Below the pieces are notes generated by a model. The model saw only the letters and a program-made list of their open reading frames with translations. It ran no database searches and was not told the DNA's origin. Below are positions 57,557 through 64,000 of a stretch of DNA of 64,000 bases, piece by piece. Position numbers and translations under genes: made by a program. The stretch's first letter is position 1. Each line of letters starts with the position of its first letter. The stretch spans positions 1 through 64,000 of the forward strand of contig CAXTEJ010000013.1 of assembly GCA_964243295.1 (NCBI GenBank). Reading direction: 5' to 3'. The stretch is from CAXTEJ01 sp964243295 (GTDB taxonomy: Bacteria; Actinomycetota; Actinomycetes; Actinomycetales; Angustibacteraceae).

Positions 57557-59074
57557 TCAGCGCGCGCCCAGCGCGGCCATGAGGTCGGCGGCGGTCTCGC
57601 TCGCGTCGATCACGGCGCCGACGGCGTCCGCGCCACCGCGCAGCGGCTCGAGCATCGGCACGCGCTGCAGCGAGTCGCGGCCGGGCAGGTCGAAGATGAC
57701 CGAGTCCCACGACGCCGCCGCGACGTCGCGGCCGTACTTCGCGAGGCACCGGCCGCGAAAGTACGCGCGCGTGTCGAGCGGCGGGTCGGTCATCGCGGCG
57801 ACGACGTCCGCCTCGTCGAGCAGCAGCTCGACCCGGCCGAGCGACGCGAGCTTGTTGTACAGGCCCCTGCCGGGCCGCACGTCGCCGTACTGCAGGTCGA
57901 TGACGCCGAGCCGCGGGGCGTCCCAGGGCAAGCCCTCGCGGTCGCGGAACCCTTGCAGCAGCGACAGCTTGGCCACCCAGTCCAGCTCGCGCGACAGCGA
58001 CATGGGGTCGGACTCGAGCCGGGTCAGCACCGACTCCCAGCGCTCGAGCACCTCGACGGTGTCGGCGTCCGCGTCCGCGCCGTACCTGCTGTCGACGTAG
58101 GCGCGCGCCTGCTCGAGGAACAGCCACTGCAGCTGGACGGCGGTCAGCCGGGTGCCGTCGCGCAGCGTCACCTGGTGGCGCAGCCCCGGGTCGTGCGAGA
58201 CCGAGCGCAGCGCCGAGACCGGTGCCTCGACGGCGAGGTCGCGGGTGAACGCGCGGTCCTCGACCATCGCGAGCACGAGCGAGGTGGTGCCGAGCTTGAG
58301 CAGCGTCGCGACCTCGCACAGGTTCGCGTCGCCGATGATCACGTGCAGCCGCCGGTAGCGGTCGGCCGACGCGTGCGGCTCGTCGCGGGTGTTGATGATC
58401 GGCCGCTTCAGCGTGGTCTCCAGGCCCACCTCGACCTCGAAGAAGTCGGCGCGCTGGGTGAGCTGGTAGCCCGGCTGCTCGCTGTCGGTGCCGAGCCCCA
58501 CCCGGCCGGCTCCGGTGAACACCTGGCGCGAGACGAAGAAGGGCACGAGGTGGCGGACGATGTCGGCGAACGGCGTCGACCGGCTCATCAGGTAGTTCTC
58601 GTGCGTGCCGTACGACGCGCCCTTGCCGTCGGTGTTGTTCTTGTACAGGTTGATCGGCGACAGGCCGGGCGTCGCGGCGACCGCCTCCACCGCCTTGGCC
58701 ATCACCCGCTCACCTGCCTTGTCCCACAGCACTGCGGCCCGCGGCGAGGTGATCTCGGGCGAGCTGTACTCGGGGTGGGCGTGGTCGACGTACAGCCGGG
58801 CGCCGTTGGTGAGGATGACGTTGGCGAGGGTCGGGTCCTCCTCGTCGGTCAGCTGGGAGGGGTCGGCGCTCGCGCGGCTGACCGAGTAGCCGCGTGCGTC
58901 GCGCAGCGGTGCCTCGTCCTCGTAGTCCCAGCGTGCGCGGCCGGCCCGGTGCCCCAGCGGCTGGGCGTAGGCGTTCACGACCTGGCCCGACATGAGCATC
59001 GGGTTGGCGGTCGGGTCGCCCGGCGCCAGCACGCCGTACTCGGTCTCGATGCCCATCACGCGTCGCACGCTCAC
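57557..59074 (-). CDS. dop: Pup deamidase/depupylase Dop
   Basis: 505 aa of the carboxylate-amine ligase (glutamine synthetase-like) fold shared with PafA. It opens RRVMGIETEYGVLAPGD, with the conserved Glu and the Dop-type DYEDEAPLRDARGY loop segment. Further conserved blocks are HPEYSSPEI and HVIIGDANLCEVATLLK. Position directly before pup and this loop assign Dop rather than PafA. It deamidates Pup-Gln and removes Pup from substrates. It lies 180 nt upstream of pup. Confidence 0.93.
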   Translation of the reverse strand: MSVRRVMGIETEYGVLAPGDPTANPMLMSGQVVNAYAQPLGHRAGRARWDYEDEAPLRDARGYSVSRASADPSQLTDEEDPTLANVILTNGARLYVDHAHPEYSSPEITSPRAAVLWDKAGERVMAKAVEAVAATPGLSPINLYKNNTDGKGASYGTHENYLMSRSTPFADIVRHLVPFFVSRQVFTGAGRVGLGTDSEQPGYQLTQRADFFEVEVGLETTLKRPIINTRDEPHASADRYRRLHVIIGDANLCEVATLLKLGTTSLVLAMVEDRAFTRDLAVEAPVSALRSVSHDPGLRHQVTLRDGTRLTAVQLQWLFLEQARAYVDSRYGADADADTVEVLERWESVLTRLESDPMSLSRELDWVAKLSLLQGFRDREGLPWDAPRLGVIDLQYGDVRPGRGLYNKLASLGRVELLLDEADVVAAMTDPPLDTRAYFRGRCLAKYGRDVAAASWDSVIFDLPGRDSLQRVPMLEPLRGGADAVGAVIDASETAADLMAALGAR

Positions 59075-59112
59075 CCGGCGAGCCTACGGGCGAGGTGACG
59101 TCGGGCCGACGG

Positions 59113-61785
59113 CTACCCGGTGAACGCCGTGGTGTCGATCCCCTGCACGACGAACGGCAGGATCGGCGCGACCGCCCTGCGCTGGCGGTCCAGCTGGCTG
59201 TCGACCACGAGCAGCCGGCCGCCGCGCCTGGCCAGCGCGGTGGGGTAGGCGAGGTTGGCGTCGGTCACCTGCCCGATCGGCAGCGCCACGCTGAAGTCGG
59301 CCGACAGCTGCAGCCGCACCACGCTGTGCGCCGCGTTGCGCACCACGTACAGCGTGCGCCCCTCCAGGAGCATCCCGTCGCCACCGGTCAGCGAGGCGCT
59401 GGTCAGCACCCGCGTGACCGCCTTGGTGGCGGTGGTGATGCGCCACAGCTGCCCGGTGTTGGTCTGGACCGCGAGCAGGTAGCGGCCATCGGCGCTCGCG
59501 ACGATGCCGTTGAGGTTCACCCCGTCGCCGTAGCGGATCGGCGTGCGGCGAAGGTCCAGCCACGGCGCCACCGGCCCCACCGTGGCTCCGCTGCGGAAGC
59601 GCAGGATGACCGGGCGCTTGGAGTCCGTGACGTACACCTGGTCGTCGGGCGTCACAGCGAGGTCGTTGACGTACGGCTGGGGCACCCGGCCGGTGTCGAG
59701 CACCTTCAGCGGCCCGGCGTCGCGGGTGTCGAGGACGGCGACGCTGCCGCTGCTGCCGCCCGCGACGAGCAGCCGCCCGTGCCGGTCGAGCTCCAGTCCC
59801 AGTGCCGACGTCCGCCCCGCCGACCCGCCGAGGGCGAACACGGAGGTGGAGCCGGTCTTGGGGTCCAGGGTGTAGATGTCACCGGTGGTCGCGCTGCCGA
59901 CGTACGCCAGGTCGGAGCGAGGGTCGTAGGCGATGCCCTCGGGGTAGGCGTTGGCCGAGGCCAGGGGCACCCGGGTGCGCACCGCGCTGGGCTGGGCGAC
60001 GAGCAGACCGCAGGCGATGCGCTCACCGGAGCCGCCGGCCGGTTCGCTCGCGTAATCGTCCGGCTGGGCGTGGACGACCAGGGTGCGGCCGATGATCGAG
60101 GTCGGGCCGTCGTCCAGGGTCAGGTCGGTGGTCGTGAAGGTCACCCGGCCGGTGCCGTCGGCGCCGACGGTGACCGCCGGCAGGTCACCGGCGTGAGCCA
60201 TCGTGCCCGGGTCCTGCGGGCTCCCGTGGTTGCGGGTGCGGCCCGGGTCGAAGTGCGGCCCGGCGGTGCCGAAGGCGATCGCCTGTCCGGTGACCGGGTC
60301 GGGACCTCGCGAGCACTGCCCGCGCTCGTGCACGTGCATGCCGTGCTGACCGGGCGCGAGCCCGGCGACGTCAGCGGTGATGCGCAGCGCACCGGAGGCC
60401 TCATGCAGGACGCTGGCACTGCCCACGCGCTTGCCGCTCGCGTCCACGAGCACCGACGTCGCGCTGGTCGCCGTCGGCGGTGACGGCTTGCTCGCCGGCA
60501 CCGGGCCCTGCACCGTCGAGCCGTACGTCACGCGGTAGATGACGCCGTTCTGGTCGTCGCTGACCAGCAGCGAGCCGTCAGCCGCGACGCCCACTCCGGC
60601 CACGCGTCCGAACTGGGCCGGACGGTCCGGGGCGGCCGGGTTGGCCGGCGCTCCGGTGCGGGGGTCGAGAAGGAAGCCGGTGAGGAAGTCCTCGAAGCCC
60701 ACCGGCTTGCCGTGGCCGTCGAAACGCACCCGGACGACCTTGTAGCCGCTCGGCTGCGCCCGGTTCCACGAGCCGCGCATCGCGACGAAGGCGTCGCCGC
60801 GGTAGGCGGCGGGGAACTGCTTGGCGTCGTAGAAGCGCATGGCGATCGCGGCCGCGTGCGCCGTGTAGGTGAGCGACGGCGCCCGCGTGCGCGGGCAGAA
60901 CGTGGCCTTGGTCTCCCCTGCCGGCTGGCCGCTGATGAACGGGTCGGGCACCCGCTTGCCGAAGCACCAGGGCCAGCCGTAGTCGCCACCGCGGGACAGG
61001 CCGTTCAGCTCTTCGGGCGGCTGCTCGTCGCCGCGCCAGTCCGAGCCCTGGTCGAAGCCCCACAGCGCCTTCGTGGTGGGCTGCCAGCCGAACCCGATGG
61101 TGTGCCGCAGGCCCTTGGCGAACACGGTGCGGCCGGTGCCGTCGGGGCGCATCCGCACCATCGTCGCGTTCTCGGGGTTGGCCTCCTCACAGCTGTTGCA
61201 GGTGCTGCCGATGCCGAGGTAGAGGTAGCCGTCCGGGCCGAACTCCAGGGTGCGGGCCGAGTGCTGGCCGGCGTCCGGCAGGTCGTTCACGATCGGGGTG
61301 ACGGCACCCAGCCCGCCGTCGGCGCGGATCGTGGCCGTCATGACCTGACGGTTGGCCGTCAGGTACAGCAGCGAGCCGCGCGAGGTGATGCCGTGCAGCA
61401 GCGGGATGTTCGAGGCGACGATGCGGCGGACGTCGGCGACGCCGTCGCGGTTCACGTCGCGCAGCAGCAGCAGGTCGCCCTGCAGCCGGCGGGACACGTA
61501 GACGTCGCCGTTGGGGCGGGTGTGGATGATGCGGACGTTGCCGGCGTCCTTGGCGAAGACACCGACCTTGAAGCCGGTGGGCACCTTCAGACGGCCGAGC
61601 AGGTCGGGACGGAAGCCGATGGCGTCCGGCTCGTTGATGGACGTGTCCGGCGGTGACGTCGGGCCGTTGCCCGAGGTCTCGGCCGTCGCGGTGGCCGCTC
61701 CCGCGACGAGCACGACGCCCGCGATCGCGGCGGCAACCCCCTTCGCGAGGGGCCGGCCGGCCAGTGGCGAGCGCATCGTCATCAT
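59113..61785 (-). CDS. Secreted fusion: sorbosone-dehydrogenase propeller, Cu/Zn-SOD, second propeller
   Basis: 890 aa. Signal peptide (1 to about 37), then a PQQ-dependent sugar-dehydrogenase-type propeller (about 50-430; VPTGFKVGVFA, GIGSTCNSCEEANPENATMV, GGDYGWPWCFG). A Cu/Zn superoxide dismutase domain follows (about 440-597) with all metal ligands visible: MHVHERGQC, PHFDPG, RNHGSP, MAHAGDLP, LVVHAQPDD. The rest (about 600-890) is an SMP-30/NHL-like propeller (NGIVASADGRYLLAVQTNTGQ). Extracellular sugar oxidation and superoxide disposal in one polypeptide is inferred. First ATG of ATGATG with GGAG 8 nt upstream is the start. Confidence 0.85.
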   Translation of the reverse strand: MMTMRSPLAGRPLAKGVAAAIAGVVLVAGAATATAETSGNGPTSPPDTSINEPDAIGFRPDLLGRLKVPTGFKVGVFAKDAGNVRIIHTRPNGDVYVSRRLQGDLLLLRDVNRDGVADVRRIVASNIPLLHGITSRGSLLYLTANRQVMTATIRADGGLGAVTPIVNDLPDAGQHSARTLEFGPDGYLYLGIGSTCNSCEEANPENATMVRMRPDGTGRTVFAKGLRHTIGFGWQPTTKALWGFDQGSDWRGDEQPPEELNGLSRGGDYGWPWCFGKRVPDPFISGQPAGETKATFCPRTRAPSLTYTAHAAAIAMRFYDAKQFPAAYRGDAFVAMRGSWNRAQPSGYKVVRVRFDGHGKPVGFEDFLTGFLLDPRTGAPANPAAPDRPAQFGRVAGVGVAADGSLLVSDDQNGVIYRVTYGSTVQGPVPASKPSPPTATSATSVLVDASGKRVGSASVLHEASGALRITADVAGLAPGQHGMHVHERGQCSRGPDPVTGQAIAFGTAGPHFDPGRTRNHGSPQDPGTMAHAGDLPAVTVGADGTGRVTFTTTDLTLDDGPTSIIGRTLVVHAQPDDYASEPAGGSGERIACGLLVAQPSAVRTRVPLASANAYPEGIAYDPRSDLAYVGSATTGDIYTLDPKTGSTSVFALGGSAGRTSALGLELDRHGRLLVAGGSSGSVAVLDTRDAGPLKVLDTGRVPQPYVNDLAVTPDDQVYVTDSKRPVILRFRSGATVGPVAPWLDLRRTPIRYGDGVNLNGIVASADGRYLLAVQTNTGQLWRITTATKAVTRVLTSASLTGGDGMLLEGRTLYVVRNAAHSVVRLQLSADFSVALPIGQVTDANLAYPTALARRGGRLLVVDSQLDRQRRAVAPILPFVVQGIDTTAFTG

Positions 61786-61927
61786 GTCTCCGTCTCCGTC
61801 CTGCGCCGCAGCAGAACCCGGCGACCGTCCCACCTGACGAATCGGTCGTCAAGAGGACGGATCCGGCGGATCCCCCGCCACCCGTGGCCCCCGCTCGCCG
61901 CGCACCGTCGGCCGTAGGGTTCGTGAC

Positions 61928-62434
61928 ATGGCAGCCGAGCTCGTCGACGTCTACGACCCACGCACCGACCAGGTGGTCGGCACGGCCACCCGGCCGCAGG
62001 TGCGGGCGCAGAACCTGCCGCACGCCGCGACGGCCGTGCTGCTGGTCGACCCGGCCGGCCGCGTCTACGTGCACCGCCGTACCGACACCAAGGACGTCTA
62101 CCCGGGGTTGTGGGACTGCTGGGCCGGCGGTGTCGTGGCTGCGGGCGAGTCGCCGTACGACGCGGCCCGCCGTGAGCTCGCCGAGGAGCTGGGCGTCCAC
62201 GACGTCGAGCTGAGCCCGGTCTTTCGCACCTGGTACCGCGACGAGCAGGTGCACTACCTCGCCTTCGGCTACCGCGCGGTCTGGGACGGACCGGTGGTGC
62301 ACCAGCCGGAGGAGGTCGCCGAAGGCGCCTGGATGACGGTCGCCGAGCTGCGGGCCCTGCTGGCCGACGCGGCCCGCCCCTTCGTCCCCGACGGCCGGTT
62401 CGCCGTCGAGCAGCTGCTGGCGGCGCCGCCGTGA
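61928..62434 (+). CDS. NUDIX hydrolase (YfcD/Idi-like)
   Basis: 168 aa. It begins AAELVDVYDPRTDQVVGTATR, continues VYVHRRTDTKDVYPGLWDCWAGGVV and has the Nudix box G-VVAAG-E-SPYDAARRELAEELGV. The N-terminal pattern matches the YfcD/isopentenyl-diphosphate isomerase-like subgroup, but IPP isomerase activity is not implied. It is divergent from the secreted fusion, in the interruption of the proteasome locus. Confidence 0.88.
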   Translation: MAAELVDVYDPRTDQVVGTATRPQVRAQNLPHAATAVLLVDPAGRVYVHRRTDTKDVYPGLWDCWAGGVVAAGESPYDAARRELAEELGVHDVELSPVFRTWYRDEQVHYLAFGYRAVWDGPVVHQPEEVAEGAWMTVAELRALLADAARPFVPDGRFAVEQLLAAPP

Positions 62435-62496
62435 GGCGCCCACCTGTTCCCCACTGACCGCTGTTCCCGCCCGACCGCGCACCGAGAGGCCCTCGC

Positions 62497-62877
62497 ATGA
62501 CGACCGCCGCCGCCAGCACGCCGACCCGGGCGCGCACCGCCGCCCGCGCCCTGCTGCTCGACCTGCTGATGGTGGTGGTGTTCGCCACCATCGGCCGTCG
62601 CAGCCACGCCGAGGGGCTGACCGTCGGCGGCGTCGCCGCGACGGCGTGGCCGTTCGCCGTCGGCACCGCGGCGGGGTGGGCGGCGTCCGGCGGGTGGCGC
62701 GCGCCGACGTCCGTCACGGCCACCGGCGTGCCGGTCTGGGCGGCGACCGTCGCGGGCGGCGTGCTGCTGCGACGCGCCACCGGCCAGGGTGCGCCGGTGT
62801 CGTTCGTCGTCGTCACCACGGTGGTGCTCGGCGCGTTCCTCATCGGCTGGCGCGCCGTGGCCGCTCGGCGCCGCTAG
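62497..62877 (+). CDS. DUF3054-family membrane protein
   Basis: 126 aa with four hydrophobic segments: ALLLDLLMVVVFATIG, VGGVAATAWPFAVGTAAGW, ATVAGGVLLRRA and FVVVTTVVLGAFLIGWRA. The LDLLMVVVFATIGRRSHAEG start and FAVGTAAGW match DUF3054. Function unknown. Its 3' end overlaps the mpa gene by 4 nt, convergently. Confidence 0.88.
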   Translation: MTTAAASTPTRARTAARALLLDLLMVVVFATIGRRSHAEGLTVGGVAATAWPFAVGTAAGWAASGGWRAPTSVTATGVPVWAATVAGGVLLRRATGQGAPVSFVVVTTVVLGAFLIGWRAVAARRR

Positions 62878-64000
62878 AGGTACTGCCCCGTGTTGGCGAC
62901 CGTGTCGATGGACCGGCCCGGCTCGGTGCCCTTCTTGCCCTGGATGAGCGTGCGGATGTAGACGATCCGCTCACCCTTCTTGCCCGAGATGCGGGCCCAG
63001 TCGTCGGGGTTGGTCGTGTTGGGCAGGTCCTCGTTCTCCTTGAACTCGTCGACGCACGACTCGAGCAGGTGCTCGACGCGGATACCCCGCTGGCCGGTGC
63101 CGAGGAAGTCCTTGATCGCCATCTTCTTCGCGCGGTCGACGATGTTCTGCACCATGGCGCCGGAGTTGAAGTCCTTGAAGTACAGGACCTCCTTGTCGCC
63201 GTTGGCGTAGGTCACCTCGAGGAACCGGTTGTCGTCGATCTCGGAGTACATCCGCTCGACCGTGCGCTGGATCATGTTGTCGACCGTCGCCTGCGGTGAG
63301 CCGTCGTTCTCGGCGAGGTCGGCCGGGTGCAGCGGCAGGTCGGCGGTGAGGTACTTGGTGAAGATGTCGCGCGAGGCCTCGGCGTCCGGGCGCTCGATCT
63401 TGATCTTCACGTCCAGCCGGCCCGGGCGCAGGATCGCGGGGTCGATCATGTCCTCGCGGTTGGAGGCGCCGATGACGATGACGTTCTCGAGCCGCTCGAC
63501 GCCGTCGATCTCCGACAGCAGCTGCGGCACGATCGTCGTCTCGACGTCCGAGCTCACACCCGAGCCGCGGGTGCGGAACAGCGAGTCCATCTCGTCGAAG
63601 AACACGACGACGGGCGTGCCGTCCGACGCCTTCTCACGCGCCCGCTGGAAGATCAGCCGGATGTGGCGCTCGGTCTCGCCGACGTACTTGTTGAGCAGCT
63701 CGGGGCCCTTGATGTTGAGGAAGAACGCCTTGCCGAGCTCTTCGCCGGTGACCTCGGCGACCTTGCGGGCCAGCGAGGCGGCCACGGCCTTGGCGATGAG
63801 CGTCTTGCCGCAGCCGGGCGGGCCGTAGAGCAGCACACCCTTGGGCGGGCGCAGCTTGTGCTCACGGAACAGGTCGGGGTGCAGGTACGGCAGCTCGACC
63901 GCGTCGCGGATCGAGTCGATCTGCGCACCGAGGCCGCCGATGTCCTCGTAGCCGATATCGGGCACCTCCTCGAGCACCAGCTCCTCGACCTCGGCCTTGG
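62874..64000 (-). CDS. mpa: Proteasome-associated AAA+ ATPase Mpa/ARC (partial)
   Basis: The C-terminal 375 residues or so of the ring ATPase that unfolds pupylated proteins; the coiled-coil and OB domains lie beyond the window. Walker A GPPGCGKT, Walker B VVFFDEMDSL, sensor and Arg-finger region ILRPGRLDVKIKIERPD are present. The last residues NTGQYL carry the penultimate-Tyr (HbYX-like) motif that docks into the 20S alpha ring. Dop, pup and prcBA lie downstream on the same strand, separated by three unrelated genes. Confidence 0.95.
   Translation of the reverse strand, partial: KAEVEELVLEEVPDIGYEDIGGLGAQIDSIRDAVELPYLHPDLFREHKLRPPKGVLLYGPPGCGKTLIAKAVAASLARKVAEVTGEELGKAFFLNIKGPELLNKYVGETERHIRLIFQRAREKASDGTPVVVFFDEMDSLFRTRGSGVSSDVETTIVPQLLSEIDGVERLENVIVIGASNREDMIDPAILRPGRLDVKIKIERPDAEASRDIFTKYLTADLPLHPADLAENDGSPQATVDNMIQRTVERMYSEIDDNRFLEVTYANGDKEVLYFKDFNSGAMVQNIVDRAKKMAIKDFLGTGQRGIRVEHLLESCVDEFKENEDLPNTTNPDDWARISGKKGERIVYIRTLIQGKKGTEPGRSIDTVANTGQYL

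Noticed and set aside
57557..59074. PafA (Pup ligase)
   Set aside because: The position directly before pup and the DYEDEAPLRDARGY loop fit Dop rather than PafA.
59113..61785. Two genes, a sugar dehydrogenase and a separate SOD
   Set aside because: The frame is continuous from the signal peptide to the last propeller with no internal start having a ribosome binding site.

Overview
The window is a chromosomal segment of a very GC-rich actinomycete (class Actinomycetes; the genus cannot be fixed from sequence alone). The evidence is the codon bias, the many GTG starts, the ald-xerD-parA-scpA-scpB-rluB block, a primary sigma factor with an Ala/Lys-rich N-terminal extension, a SAM-IV riboswitch, an actinobacterial exonuclease/polymerase-like protein, and a Pup-proteasome locus. 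I see no tRNA, rRNA, CRISPR array, prophage or insertion sequence.

Layout. 1-5.1 kb (minus strand) is the chromosome-maintenance block rluB(partial)-scpB-scpA-parA-like-xerD-ald. 5.2-7.7 kb holds a membrane protein, an acyl-CoA-dehydrogenase-like protein and a nitroreductase. 7.7-15.4 kb carries both topoisomerase IV subunits (parC plus strand, parE minus strand) around a sucrase/ferredoxin-like protein and an amino-acid permease. 15.5-18.8 kb is a small-protein area with two tandem WGxxGxxG-type secreted proteins and a general-stress dehydrogenase; three transcription units there have promoter-like signals of the alternative stress-sigma type. 18.8-21.1 kb has the primary sigma factor and a universal stress protein. 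21.4-27.6 kb has a carboxylate-amine ligase fused to a Nudix domain, metYX under a SAM-IV riboswitch, and DUF4192 and DUF1232 proteins. 27.7-33.1 kb has a frameshifted ATP-dependent DNA ligase, sseA-sufE, the polymerase-like protein and arfB.

33.2-39.6 kb (minus) is a five-gene operon, DUF4331 protein - sortase - sortase - TPR protein - NicO-type metal exporter, with 4-nt overlaps at the first three junctions. It is the best candidate here for a poorly described surface system. 39.9-49 kb has a RecQ helicase with a phosphoribosyltransferase-like tail, a HAD phosphatase, metH interrupted by an in-frame TAG, an MFS transporter and an acyl-ACP desaturase preceded by two tandem TACG-N4-CGTA palindromes. 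49-54.8 kb has an ABC-F protein, an aldo/keto reductase, a cold-shock protein, serA and a spermidine-synthase-like protein.

54.8-64 kb is the proteasome locus on the minus strand: mpa/arc (partial), then after an interruption dop, pup, an endonuclease VII-type HNH gene, prcB and prcA. The interruption holds DUF3054 and Nudix genes on the plus strand and a secreted three-domain fusion (sorbosone-dehydrogenase propeller, Cu/Zn superoxide dismutase, second propeller) on the minus strand. Pup ends in GGQ, so it needs Dop deamidation; Mpa ends in GQYL, the proteasome-docking tail. pafA is not next to prcA here.
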